Assembly: GCA_037179335.1 (NCBI GenBank)
Contig: JAKZHN010000031.1
Span: forward strand, 186,001 to 250,000
Length of the DNA: 64,000 nt
Reading direction: 5' to 3'
Source: Cyclaneusma minus
Taxonomy: Eukaryota > Ascomycota > Leotiomycetes > Marthamycetales > Marthamycetaceae
How positions within the stretch are numbered: the first letter of the stretch is position 1; each line of letters starts with the position of its first letter. This document shows positions 1 through 12,600 of the stretch, in pieces. The translations under genes and the position numbers were made by a program. Under the pieces are notes generated by a model, which saw nothing but the letters and a program-made list of their open reading frames with translations, was not told the origin of the DNA and searched no databases.

Positions 1-842
1 TTCACAGTGGCTGGTTCGATGCCACACCTCTCCCCTTATCAGCAAAGATCCAAGAAGCCCAGACTCCGCAGTCAACAAACACGGACGACCAACTGTTGTC
101 ACGGGATCTGTTCGAGACGATGGACGCCGAGGCTCCCAGTCAACTTGTGCCATCTCTGCCTTCGTCGGGAGTCGGTGGAACAGGAGGGTCAGGTCTTCGA
201 ACTCGTCCAAGAAACGCGCCAGGTCGTGGGCGCTCTGGAAGAGCGGAAGGTACTGGGTTTGGTTTGCTTGTCTCCGAAGACGTTTTATAGCCTGGTCCTG
301 GGCCTCATTGGGTGCCATTCCAGTCCATGTTTCCTCGGAATGCTGCTAAACTGTGGTGCGGAGCCCTGGATGTGGCTGCGACAGTCGTGTCACTTGTTTG
401 TCGCTGCTGGCGGTAGTTACGCGACACTACCTGCTGGGGTCGATGGAGGGTGCGTTGTTGGGGCCGTTGTTGGGGCGAGGGGAAGGTAGCTACAGGATTG
501 AGGAGCCCTAGGAGGCAAGCAGTTGCTCTCAGCGAACGCGGCCTACATGTGGTTACCCTGAGAATAGCGATTGGAAGGCGAGGACGGTGGGTTTGAGGAG
601 AGCGGTATCGGTCTGAAGTAGTCGACGATCGAATGCTTCTTTGGTTTTAACGTGACAAGTATAATCGCTAGCAGATTTTGTTTTGAGGATTCCTTGAGGA
701 CGGTGGTATAGGTTTGAAGTAGTCTGCGACTGAATGCTTCTCCGGATTTGCTGAGGGGGCCGTAATCGCTGTAGGATTGTGAAGTGGCTGGTTCTGGTTC
801 AAAGACTGGGGACCGTTTAGGACAGGACGCTGGCTGGCACAT
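1..842 (-). CDS. Partial putative gene, unknown function, with DYFxPIP motif
   Basis: Function not recognised. I infer three exons on the minus strand: 842-557, 507-431 and 345-1, the last open to the window edge. The introns (508-556, 346-430) have GT-AG ends and keep the phase (286 nt, then 77 nt, then 115 full codons). The product has a motif HSIVDYFRPIP, then a proline/glutamine-rich stretch (PSPQQRPQQRTLHRPQQ) and a helical-looking region (QAIKRLRRQANQTQYLPLF, then LARFLDEFEDLTLLFHRLP). A second motif copy, HSVADYFKPIP, lies about 90 bp upstream in another frame and ends at a stop, so the 5' part is either pseudogenised, mis-spliced in my model, or carries an indel. The DYF motif loosely resembles PCNA-interacting (PIP-box) peptides, but this is inference only. 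The ATG at 842 is uncertain. Confidence 0.35.
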
Positions 843-1300
843 AAGTTTTCCCTATGTGTCGAAGGATGTAGTCTGTTTGAGTGAGATACCGACAACAGAG
901 TGACTGATCAAACATCGGAAGACTTCATAGTAAACAAGAATTTGAGATGGGTTTGAAAGAGAACTGATCCGTTCGGCATCACGTCTTTCAAATGACATTA
1001 CCGAATGGTACCGACAGGCAAACCCATTCCCCAAGCGCGGTATACAAATACAAGAAAAAAGACCTGAAAAGCAAACTCGGTACAAAAGTACAGACACAGT
1101 CTGGAAACAAATGAAGTCAAGAACAGACGAAAGCTTCGCTCCAAACCTTCACTTCAAGACCTTCGCTCCAAACATGTTCTCCGCCCTCGAATGTGTTTTC
1201 CCGCACCAATTCAAGTATGGAACTCCGTGCCATCCTTCTGATACTGTTGCAAAATCTACTTCTCGTCAGCAAAACATACTCCCAAACCTCAAATGCATTT

Positions 1301-2668
1301 TCAAAGACTCACCCCCTTCTCATGCCCCAAAACCACCTTCGCATTCGTCCTCTTCGCCAACGCCCTAATCATCTGATGACTCCTACACCACGCATCATGA
1401 TCCCTCGCCAACCACCCCTGCTGCAGCCCCATCTCCCAATTCTCTCTAATATGATACTGATCGGACGTAAAAATCCACGTCCCACTCTCATTCATATTGA
1501 CCTGCAGAATCGCCAACCCAGGCGTATGTCCCGGACTATGTCTCACCGTCAACCCCTGCGCAATCTCCAGACTATCGCCATGCCAAGATTGCCAATTGAT
1601 GTCGAATTGTAGATAGTGGGGCATGTAGACGCCAAGGTCGGTTTTGGTGGCGACGCTGTAGAAGGCGGCTTTGATCTCGGATTCGTGTACGTAGACGGGG
1701 ATGTCGGTGTTGCGAAATTCGTCGAGGCCGCCGGCGTGGTCGATGTGGAGGTGGCCGATGATGATGGCTTTGATGTCTTTGATGTCGTTGCCGGTGGCGG
1801 CGATAGCGGACTTGAGTTCGTGCTCGGGTTGGTAGTTTACGCGGGCGAAGACGTCGTTGACGGGGGGTCCCCAGATTTCGGGATAATCTTTGCCGGCGCC
1901 GGTTTCGTAGAGGATGAGACCTTCGGTGGGGTGGGAGATGAGGACGGAGATCACTGAGGTGGAGAGTTGGGTTAGCGGACGTTTCCAGGATGGTGATATC
2001 TTGTAACTTGGCGAAGCTGGGGCATGATTGTTGCTGTGGGTAGCTTTGCAGTCATGATCTAACTGATTTCCCCCTTTCAAATGCAAGGACTGAAGCAACT
2101 TGAACCTACTGGCAAGCTGGCGGCGTTCATTCTTGGGAACCGGGTTTGAGAGCGAGCTAGCGCTTCCTGATCTAAGCAAGAAGCCAATATCGCATTCGAG
2201 ATCTCCCAGATTGAGGAGCTGCATTCAACGTCAGCTGAGTTGATCTCATATCAGAGAAGACATCCGGGGGTTCTGCTTGTTTGATAAATTTCAAAGAGGG
2301 AAAGCCAGCCATTCTCAGGCCACTTCACTACAGCTTTGACAAAAGCCCAGGAGCCGCCACAGCTGGTTCAATCGCATTGAACTGTAGCAGGTCATCCAGT
2401 AGTTTGGTGCAAAGGACTGCCGGTTGTGAAATTGGTAGAGAGAGACGATAGGAGGATGGCAACTCGAAGCAATGTTCTGACGGAGTGCATGGCTTCGACA
2501 ACAAGGCTAGAGTGGTTGTATGGGAGCTTGAAAGAACAAAGATAGGAATGGATATACCCATAGTTTAGTACCCTGGAAGATGTTAGCTTCAGAGAAAGAG
2601 GAAGCTTCGATATGACTTACCGGTGGAGTCTTGATAATACCGTCTAGTGATATCGGCAGCTGAGACAT
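1301..2668 (-). CDS. Metallo-beta-lactamase-fold hydrolase, N-acyl homoserine lactonase-like
   Basis: Predicted 274-aa zinc hydrolase of the metallo-beta-lactamase superfamily, close in layout to AHL lactonases (AiiA-like), which open lactone rings of bacterial quorum signals. Visible metal ligands: HLHIDH (HxHxDH), HSPGH downstream, the Asp of TSDQYH and a final GHEK histidine. Exons: 2668-2621 (MSQLPISLDGIIKTPP), 2572-2558 (GTKLW, only 15 bp), 2218-2110, 1953-1301. Joining gives the family-like N-terminus GTKLWLLNLGDLECDIGF and QLAMISVLISHPTEG. Introns are 48, 339 and 156 bp; the 156-bp intron is a multiple of three without stops, so an unspliced reading frame from 2224 looks intact. No signal peptide is seen, so the enzyme is probably cytosolic. 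The natural substrate is not known; related fungal proteins are annotated as lactonases mostly by homology. Confidence 0.85.
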
Positions 2669-5172
2669 GGTGATTGATGTTAATATGGCAGATAGTATTA
2701 CAGCTTGGAATGAATGATTGAATTGAGTCCTAGGTTGAGTTCAGAATGCGGTCAATTTGAGATATAGCAAAAGGAAAGGAAGAGAGGCTCCAAGCGGGGC
2801 ACCCAAGGCTTCTTAAAAGAGCCGTCAAACCCCCTCCCTGGTCCTCTGACGCATACATTGCAGTGCCACCGTAACAACCCCCCTCCCCAACGAGAAAGTC
2901 ACTTTGAGGATCATAGCAGATCAGTGGAGACTGGGGGAGCTGGAGAAGAAGTGGGGTCCCTCGTGCCCTGCGACCCCGCAAAAGAGCTTTAAGTTTGATA
3001 GGTGAACCCTTGCTAGAGATGCTCTCGTCCCCGGCAACAAGGGATGTCTTCATGGATGAAGCATTACGCCAGGTACGATAAAGGCTGGGAAGTGCTCTTG
3101 TTCTGATGCTTATTGTGAAAATGATGTGGGAACGTGATGGAAATTGTCGAACTCTGAAGATGTTGAGGTTCTCCCCGGATTACCGCTTAGGTCCGGCATT
3201 TCTGTTTTAGGTTAGTGCCATATTACGTTCGATTGTACATGTATCGTGCAGACCATCGTCAAAACCCAAAATATTTCACCACTGACAATGAAAGCTCTTA
3301 GAATCTAGATTTCGATGATTCTTTAGGCAGACTGTAAAATGCTCGAGTTTATTGGAATAATTCAAGTCATGAGGATTGACTCAAGCTTGAAGATACTCGG
3401 GCAATCACAAGCGACCCGAGATCTTGAAAATAACCTGAGTAATTAGCAATGAGCAAACAGAAGTCATATCAGACATGAAGTCGGGAATAGTCTAATAGAA
3501 AACGTAAATAGGGGTAGAATATTAGAGATCCCGGTCATCAAACAACTAACTTCGGTCAATAGTAGATGCCAAACTGGGAGTGGTCCAAGTCGCTCGAGGT
3601 GAAGCCATCAACTCAGCATCAATACCGCAATATCCGCAGTCTGCTTGACATTACCACCCTTTCTGCAATCTTACGGTTGTTGCTCCTGTTTGATATGCTT
3701 CGAGATTTGAGAAGCCAGTTGCTTGCGTTATTGTTTGTCCTTGAACTTTATAAGACGCTGTCCAGTGACGCCAATAGTGATTAATAATGATTGAATACTG
3801 TGTTAGCGTTTTGTGAATATCGAGGTGCTTTCATCTCTGACCTATACAATACTTGAGAACAAGAACACTGAGCATCCTTGCTTCTGTCTGTGGATTCTCA
3901 GAGATGTAACTTAGCGTCTCCGACTCCGTGACTGAGCAAGCATTTCAACACATTTCACAACGATGCCGATGCCGCTTCACCTTTTCGCTGAGTACCTAGG
4001 GACTCTTGAGCTTCTGTTCCTCCTTTCTCCGTGAAAGGTCTGGCGTTTCTGGGGGCCATCATTCGAATCCGAGGAAAGAGGGGACGCCTACCTATTCCTG
4101 ACATTCATCCAGTTGGTATTATTTCATCCCAAGGCGAGGCTCGCAGTCACAAGGAGAGGATATGCTCCTCGGACCTTGCTGTCAGTGTATCAAGACACAT
4201 CAACCGAGAGCTTCAGAGCCTTCCTTCCCCTTCCGACCCCTTTCCTGGAAGACGGCTCGAGAGGGCGGTCCAAAGACCCTCAATTACTCACCTCGAGAGC
4301 CGAAGACCGATAATTTCTATCTCCCTGCCAACACAACTGCCAGATATTGACAAGTTGGCCCGATCGGTTCGTGGCTAGGTTGCTAACAGGTACTAGCAAC
4401 TTGGCAAGCGTTCCGGCTTCAACAATTTCTGGTAGAGCATCACACCATACAGCCCGATGACGATGTCGGACAGACGACAGACCATTGCTGCAGAACAGTA
4501 CTGGGTCTGGAGGAGAGAGTACATCTCAGAGGACGGATCTGAAGAATATCTCCGAGGGAACACAAGTGTCACAGCTGCTTCAGCGCGTGCCAAATGCATC
4601 GAAGAGGAAGACAGGCGTGTTGTTATCGACGGATGAAGCTGGACAGCGAGCCAGACGCGTCGAATAATTGGAATATTTGAAGACGCATCAACATTGAAGC
4701 AAAAAAATGATGAAAACATCCGGATTTAGGTCGTGGTGGCTTTCAAGAGGCTCCGCTTGCGCTCCGAGCGTCAATTCGCTGCCCTGCCCCCCAGATGCCG
4801 CTAAACCCTTTCCGGCCAGACGATCCAGCCCAGCGGCCATGTTGCCAGAATCCAGTGCCCAAGGCTTCCTCAGATTTTGGCCCGACCAACTTTCAGCGAG
4901 CCTGTTTTGCTCAGCGAGCCTGTTTTGCTCAGCAAAGCACCAAGCAACACTTTTCAGCGTGCCGCAGAGCTGAGGAAGGCACTGCTCCCGGCCCCAACAC
5001 GACGGCCCGGCAACACTGAGACCTGTTCTTTCCCGTCGCCGGCCCTTCAACGCTCTGGAACGCCACTGCACTTGCACATGAGCTGCCACCTCATCGTGCC
5101 CCTTCCATGCTCCTCAACGCCCTGCCCTCCACCCATCCGCCACAATCCCGTTGGACTAGCTACTCTTCCACC
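2669..5172. other. Gene-poor intergenic stretch
   Basis: I see no convincing gene in these 2.5 kb. Short open frames are broken and lack family resemblance. One stretch near 4458-4640 on the plus strand reads as a plausible 59-residue coding fragment (starting MTMSDRRQTIAAEQYWVW) but has stops on both sides and no clear splice partners. The right end must hold the promoter of the Btz-domain gene. Confidence 0.5.
4893..4934. repeat. 18-bp tandem repeat, about 2.3 copies
   Basis: The unit tcagcgagcctgttttgc occurs twice in a row followed by a partial third copy, about 240 bp upstream of the Btz-domain gene start. No function is evident. Confidence 0.7.
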
Positions 5173-7389
5173 ATGGCGCCAATGCGTCGGAAGCAGCCGG
5201 TTGTGCAGAGGAGGCGCGTGGATGACGAGGGCGAGGAGGATGGCGGCCCCGACACTGCAGAGCTAGAGGATGATTTGATGACCGACGGCTCTTTGACCGA
5301 CGAAGACTTGGTGGAAGACTCGGAGATTGGAGACACGCCTGCTGCTTCTCCCCAGCTGCTCAGGGCCGTCCAGAACGGTCATGCAAAGTCTGCCACCACC
5401 GAAGACACCAAACCGGCAACCGCAGACATGTCGACGACAACAACATCGGTATCTGCGCCAAATGTCGCAAACGGCATCAGCGACAACGAGATGATGTTGC
5501 ACGGCCTACAGCTTGGAGACAGAGAAGGTATTATCGAGGAGACCAGCTACGAGGACCTGAAGGCGGACTTGGAAACAACTGTTGAGACTGCGGCCCAGCC
5601 TCGAGTTGTCACTTCCAGCGCCCAGATGGACCAGCCCCAAGAGACCCCATTCGATCGTCGACGTCGGGAACACGAGGAATACAAGCAGAAGAGGGATGCC
5701 GATCCTGCATTTGTTCCTAATCGCGGCTCTTTCTTCATGCACGATCACCGACATGCAGGCCCAGCTGCTAATGGGTTCAGACCTTTTGGAAGAGGACGGG
5801 GACGGGGCCGGGGTGGTATTGGAGGCCCATATGCTCCCTCGAAGTGAGTTTATGGTCGACTCAACAAAAAATAATTGAAAACATGCTGATGAGAACATAG
5901 TCACGTACCCCATGTTCCCGAGCCTACCGATACGCCTTGGACTCACGACATGCACGAAGCTGTTGCAACAACCAAGCCGGAAGACAAACAGGGCCCTTCT
6001 GATGGGGCTTTGAACCTGTCAGACTCGGCAGTCTCATTGAGCCAAAAGCCGACTCCCATCAACCGCGCATTGTCGACTACAAAACATATCGGAAATGTTC
6101 AGATTCGAGTGTTCCTTGAGCATATGGAGAAACCGGTGGTCTTCCCTGGAGTCCCTGTAAAACAATACACTCGTCTTCCTGACCATAGACCACCTTTACG
6201 CCGAGACAAGCCCGTACGAATCTCCCTTCCAAACCATCCAGCTAGATATATCTTCCCAGCAACGGATAGATCGTTTATCTTCATTCCTAGAGCGATGAGA
6301 CCCAACCAACAAGGATTTGGTGCTCGGAGCAGAGCTCGGCCCGCTTTCGGCTCGATTGGTGGCTTCTCACGCAGAACCAGCATCTACGGCGGCGGCAGTG
6401 CATACGGCAGCACCTACAGTCCAAGTGTAGCGATGAGCCGTCGTTCTTCACTGGCGCATGAGCTTACCCGGGAGAACATCCTTTCGCCTACGGGATCTAC
6501 AATGTCTCGACCTCCACTACCCATGGACACGGCGAGGCCTGTCGTCCGGCTGCCACCGTCCGTTCAGCCGCCTGTACAGCAAATGCCCCCTCAGCCTCCT
6601 ATCAGCGAACCGCAACCGATCACAAACGGCGTCCCTACTCAGGAACACGCCGCTCCCCTTACATACCCTCTCCCACAAAAACCGACGTTCCGAGAGAACC
6701 GTCCTTCCACCATCCCCATGCATCAGCCTCGTCCACAAAAGGCTGTCTCAGTCGCGGATATCGAATCTCCCGCCACCTATTCCTTTAATGCTCCCCAGCA
6801 GCAACAACAACAGCCCTTCCATCAACAAGTTCCCTTGCAAGTCAATGGTAACGGCTATCATCATGACCACCTCAAACCCCACGCCCGCAATCCCTCCTAC
6901 CCGAACCAGGCCTCAACTGGAACACCGCTCTCGCAGATTCCAGAGAGAGCCATCCACGCTCAGCCATTCCAGCCATACCAGCCGCAGCCACAACAGGCTT
7001 ACTACCCACAGCCTTACCAGGTCATGCCCCCTCAGCCGGGCTTCTACTACCCTGCGCCTTACGGTGCTCCTATGGGCCCAGCTGGGGCTCCGGCTTTCGT
7101 TCCACAACAGCCACCGCAGCAACCTCAATACGCACCGCCTCCTCAACAAGATCCTTCCAACGGTCAAAGCGGAGCAACCAACCTTGTGGCACAGGAGGCC
7201 AACGGCATGGTCTACTACTACGATGCCGCACAAATCCAAGCCATCGCGCCCTTCCCCACCTACCCTCCCCAACCCATGCCCATGCCAGCAGTCGGAGGAG
7301 TGGTAGGCATGGGGGGTATGATGACGCCCAGCCCCGACGGCTTCTACTATCCCCAGGCCGCCCAGGGCATGGTCTACTATTCTCAGTGA
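5173..7389 (+). CDS. Btz (CASC3/Barentsz) domain protein, exon-junction complex component
   Basis: 719-aa protein from exons 5173-5843 and 5901-7389 (57-bp intron, donor GTGAGT, acceptor ATAG). The start ATG sits in a good context (ccaccATGG); an in-frame upstream codon at 5107 is ignored. Residues about 155-250 hold the Btz/SELOR signature: PFDRRRREHEEYKQKRDADP, SFFMHDHR, an RG-rich loop (FGRGRGRGRGG), and after the splice junction HVPHVPEPTDTPWTHDMHE. In characterised family members this region clamps eIF4AIII on spliced mRNA, linking splicing to export, localisation and decay. The N-terminus is acidic with a basic start (RRKQPVVQRRR); the C-terminal 350 residues are proline/glutamine/tyrosine-rich and disordered. 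The protein is probably nuclear and cytoplasmic. Assignment to the family is by motif and is strong; the in vivo role is inferred. Confidence 0.85.
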
Positions 7390-9618
7390 TCGAAGAAGCA
7401 GTAGCGTCTCAGGCGTTTCGCGGGTTTCGGCATTTTTCATTAGGCTTACTGGTTGCTCTCTTTAGTTGCTTGCTTGCTTTACTAGCGAAATTTCATACAC
7501 CTACTGGTTTACTGAGCTGCGTTTGCGCGTTTGGGGATTCGAGTGTTTGATAAGGGAAAGCTTCGGGAGCGAATTGAATTATGCCTCAGCGTGTGTCTAC
7601 AAAAGGTCTTTCGAATTACTTTTTCGTCGGCGGCGAAGCATACTGCCGCCAGGCGAATCACGATCCCTTACTACCGGCATGAATATATCCTCATTGATGC
7701 TTGTTCGTTATTTCTGGTTGTCGACAAAGAGGGGTGATGCATGGCTATGCCTACTGTACTGCCGCTGGTTATACCGGTCCGGCCGTTTGGGACTGGCTGC
7801 TGCGCTAGAGGACGGCTTTTCTCCAACACATACATCCCTTTCGATGCATGTACTATGTTTCTTGGCTGGTTCTTGTAAGGGATCTGCCCGAGCGAGTGTG
7901 GGATACTGAATGGCACGATGCAGGGATGAGGGAGGAGTGGGAGTACTGCAGTTGATAGTGATAGGCATTTTAAATAATGAAGATATCAGCATACCAGCGC
8001 TGTTTCTGATCTACAACGTGTCCACAGTTGACAAGTAACGGTGCTGTCGCGGCGTCTGGTGCTACTGATGGTTTGCGATGGTCTGACTCTGAGATAGCAT
8101 TTTTGCCTGTGTTTCAGCATGTGTTCGTAGAGTTCAGTTCGATAGGCAACAGCAGGCATTCGAGGGCCGGAAATAAGTCGACCAGTGCTGTCACCACTTT
8201 TGCAGAGTTTTGGCAGATTCTTGTCTAAGAAGCCTTGGAACTCTGTTTTGGCGCACCGGTGACCGTGCACTCAGTTTTGATCCATCCACACACCGTAGTT
8301 AAGACTCTCTCGAAGACTCAATTTGAAAAACTTCGGAACTGACCAGTCCTATTAAAGGCAGAGAGCTGGTGTAAATTCACAGTAAACATTGGGTTGAGTC
8401 AATCTCGTTGCTGAGTCACAGTGGGTGGGAAGCACTGGTTGGTCGAGCGACTACTGGTGCGTTTTTCGAGACTTTCAAGAGTCTTGATTTGTGGTGAGTG
8501 GACGGTTCAATGTCCATGTTGGCTGGAGCTTGTCCCTTGCCAGTTGTCCCCGCCTTTTCCCCATCCAACGACCCGCAGCGGAGAAGTGGTCCCCCGGAGT
8601 TAGCGTAGTTTAGACGAGGCTGAAAGATTTGATATCATGATTTTGATATGCAGACACCTCGGGCTGCAGCTCCGGGAAGCCGAGACGATCAGCAAGCTGC
8701 GAGCGAGTGACGGTCGTGACCGGTGTGGAATGCTACGGTCGAGGCGGCGAAGAACTGACGGTGTGTTTCGGCATAGGTGAAGGATGAAATGCATAAAAAG
8801 AAACAGAGAGAGGGAACTGCTACGGGATACGGACACCGGCAGGCTGAGCAGCAGGTTCCAACATCTCGGAAGCTCGTCGGCTGGAAATATGACAGTCTCA
8901 AAATGCGGTGGATGTCCCGTCACATCTGAGCCTGTGTGTTCGTGAGTAGCGTGGGGGAGCACTGAGTACGGGGGAAAGGCGAGGCCGGATAGGGAAGATG
9001 AACCAAACCAGTACTGGGGAAATAAGACTATGAAATTTGGAATTATTTCGAGAATGGTCGAGACAGATGTGGCCGGGTTCCTCGATATAAGATCTCGGTT
9101 TTGGCTTCAAAGGGAGAGCTTATCAGGCACAGGGTCGAGTGAGCGGCCCCCAAATCAGAGGTCCTCGGTTCGACAGGCAGGAGCGAGGCGGTGCAGTGCA
9201 GCTTCGATTAGGCAGTCGGCGGTAAATCGCACACTAAGAGGCTAGGGCCACCAGAAGGTCCCTTCTCCAGGCTCTCCTCAGGCTGCCACCCTCAAATCCC
9301 ACCAGGCCACATAGGTAGCTGCGCCAGCGTTTGGCACGTCCTGCTAACTGTCTCCTCCGCTTCCCTCCATCTCCTCCCACCACCGCCATCCTCCACTTCC
9401 TCGACCTCGGATCCGGTCGAGTCACCAAAATTCAAACCGCAAGGCTTCTGGAGAGCTGTCCTCTCTGCCAGAAACTTATTCGTCTGCCCTAAATCAAGCA
9501 GCACTGCGCAGTGAGTCGTCGACACACACCAAGCAGCAAGGCCGTGAATCTACGTCACCGCCTCTACGACAGCTCCATCTCCCAAACCCACGATACAGCC
9601 AGCACAACTTCACCAGTC
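7390..9618. other. Intergenic region upstream of the NBR1-like gene
   Basis: No gene is supported in 2.2 kb. Two TGAGTCA heptamers lie 18 bp apart (8394-8400 and 8412-8418). They match the consensus of AP-1/Gcn4-type bZIP factors, but they are about 1.2 kb from the nearest start codon. A long pyrimidine-rich segment at about 9260-9420 probably belongs to the NBR1-like promoter or leader. Confidence 0.45.
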
Positions 9619-12600
9619 ATGGCTGCATCAAACCCCGTCACGCCTGATACTCAGGTTACATTCAAGATCAACTTCGAGGGCAGCAACAGGAAGTTCAAGT
9701 TGCCTCTGCGTGATCTCGGAGCTACCACGCTCCCCGATAAGGTACGAGTCTCCCTTCGCCTCCCAGCATCTGTCATCGCCCATCACTACCGCCGACGTGA
9801 ACCTCGACCTTTACTTCACCATCTTTCTACTGGCATCATTTTGGAGAGTACAACTGACAATGATTAATTCTGCAGCTCCGCACCCTCCTTTCCATCTCTC
9901 CCTCTGACGAGGCTGTCTTTGAACGCTACTCCGACAGTGCCGCCGCCTTCATTGTTCTCGACCCCAACAATGCCGCTGTTTACAAGCAGCTTCACCGTGC
10001 CGCTAAGGCCAAGCTCAAGCTGCGAGTGAGAGCCACCGTCAAGCCGAAGGCTCCGGTTGTACCCAAGCCGGCCTCTGTCGAAGATGAGACTGAGACTGCT
10101 GTTACTGTTGCCAGCGCCACCGCCTCGACTACGGTCCCTACTCCTGCCCCTACCACAGTAAACGCCAACGCCCAAACCTACGCTCTGATGATGGCCGAGC
10201 GTCTCAAGAGGGTGAAGGAGTCATTGCCAGAGGCCGAACTGTCGACGGAGAATGCAGCCAAGTTGGAGAAGTACCGCCTCAAGTTCGAAAGACTGTCTTT
10301 GAAGCCGACTGTTTTGCTTGCCAACCCGTCTAGTCCCGATGTCAAGCAGACGATCATTGACAACGTCACGAAGAACCTACAGACCGGGCTTACAAGTGCA
10401 GAGAGTATGGTCGACAAGCTTTTGTCACCTGCCAGCGAGGATGAGCTTACAAACACTGTAACTGTCACTCGAGGACCGGCTGCTTGCAACAAGTGGTTTG
10501 CCGATCGTGCTCCCATGACATGCCCCTACTCGGGCTCTTTGGCCGTCCCTTCCCAGACCAACGTGAACACGTTCTCTGTGTACTGCAACCGCTGCAATGC
10601 TGCCATCCCTGATGCTCACTACCACTGCAGCACCTGTGACGACGGTGACTTTGATCTTTGCCAGGCCTGCATTGACAAGGGTGTCGTCTGTGATGGTAGC
10701 AATCACTGGATGATCAAGCGCTTCGTCAAGAACGGCAAGGTTATCAACAGCACCACGGAGACTCTTGCCCCCAAGATTCCTTCGTCGGACTCCAAGACCA
10801 CCTTGGTTGCTGTTGAGGAGCCTGCCAAGGAGGCTGCCAAGGAAGAGAAGGTTGAGAAGGAAGAGATCCTTGCGAGCGCCTGGGACAATGAGGTTGAGAC
10901 ACGGACATGCAATTCTTGCGTTCAAGGTAAGCTCGTTCAACATCTGAACCCCACTGTATATAGTAGCCAGAGACTAACCCTTGTGCAGAGTATCGCGATG
11001 AGGACTTCGTCACTTGCACTGTGTGCGATGATTTCGATCTGTGCATCTCTTGCCTCGTCGAGAACCAGCATGGTCATCACCCCAAGCATGCATTCAAGCG
11101 TGCTCAGGAGGACATGAAGCTTGACAAAGTTGCTGAGAAGCTTCTTGCACCCGGCCGCAATGCTGGCCACCACGCAATCTGTGATGGCTGTGACAAGTAC
11201 ATCTATGGTGTCCGCCACAAGTGCCTCGACTGCCCTGACTGGGACTACTGCGACGCCTGCATCGTCAATGCCGACTTCATTCACCCTCGCCACCGATTTG
11301 TGCCCATCTATGAGCCAATCGCTGATATCGCCGCATCTTCTCGTGCTTTCAGCGAGCAGCCTCGTCATCACAGCATCTGCTGCGACGGACCTCTCTGCAA
11401 CATGAACGGCCGAAACTCTACATACATTGTTGGTGACCGATACAAGTGTGCCGTCTGCCATGACACCGATTTCTGTGCCAGCTGCGAGGCCAGCCCAGCC
11501 AATCACCACAATAAGACTCATCCCCTCATCAAGTTCAGGACTCCTGTCCGCAATGTCAGCGTCACTACCGTTGGTGAGCATGGCAATGGTCAGCGAATGC
11601 CTGTTCTGGGTGATCGTCGTCCTATCCGTACCAGCTCAAAGGCTACCGAGACTACTCCAGTTGTTTCGTCGAGTGCTGCTACTCAAGTCCAGACCGTGGC
11701 TGATCTTAAGCCTACTGAGGTTGCCAAGACTGAGAAGCCGGCTGAGGTCAAGCCTATCAGAATGGTGGCAAAGCCAGCTTTCGCCCCCTACACCCCGCCC
11801 AAGTTGGACGCTGAATTGGACGCCCACTTCGTTCGTGATTCGATTGCTGATGGCACTACCATGCCTCCAAGCTCCGTCTTCGAGCAGACCTGGACCCTCA
11901 AGAACGCTGGAACTACCTCTTGGCCCGCCGGCTGCAGTGTCAAGTTCGTTGGTGGTGACAACATGCTCGCTGTGGACTCTGCTCACCCAGCCAGCGTACA
12001 TGAACTCGTGAGCGCTTCTGAGAGCACCGTCTGCTACAGCCCTGTTTCTCCCAACCAAGAATTCTCTTTCACCGTTCTCATGAGATCGCCTAGCCGTCCT
12101 GGCACGGCCATCTCGTACTGGCGTCTTACCGGACCTTCTGGAATCAAGTTTGGTCACAGGCTCTGGTGTGATATCACGGTCAAGGCTCCCGAGTCTAACC
12201 CCGTTGAGGAAGCCAAGACTCGCGCTGAATTGCGACAATCCTTGATTGCTGAGATGAAGACTGGGCAACAAGCCCTGATTGATCAGATGAGGAAGGTTGT
12301 GGATAAGTTTGATTCCGCTGGCAACAGGTCCTCTAAGGAAGTGGTTACCTCTGAGAATGTGATTGCTTTCCTCGGTGGCAAGCCCGCTGAGAAAGCGTCT
12401 GCTGAGCCAACCGAGGCCGAGCAAGCCAAGTCTGAGCCCGAGGCCGAGAGCGTTAAGTCTGAGGAACACAGCCAAATGATCTTCCCCAAGCTTGAGAAGG
12501 AATCTCCAGCCAGCAGCATCCACCACGATGCTCCAGTAGTTGCAGATTCATCGGCTGCATCCGAGGATTTGGACGAGGAAGATTTTGTTGAGCCAGAGAT

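Noticed and set aside
7..489. Plus-strand frame at the left edge
   Set aside because: It starts with GTG, and the opposite strand gives a better multi-exon model with matching phases.
4458..4640. 59-codon plus-strand frame with plausible residue composition
   Set aside because: Flanked by stops with no splice partners; kept only as a remark in the intergenic entry.
6458..7306. Second plus-strand frame of 282 codons
   Set aside because: Overlaps the Btz-domain gene in another frame; its Ser/Arg/Pro-rich content is the frame-shifted image of the Pro/Gln-rich tail.
9130..9195. tRNA-like box-B word (cggttcgacaggc)
   Set aside because: No matching box A or acceptor/anticodon stems could be drawn around it. 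I found no convincing tRNA gene in the window.
11636..12526. Long minus-strand open frame (296 codons)
   Set aside because: It is antisense to the NBR1-like FW domain and tail, which are clearly coding on the plus strand.
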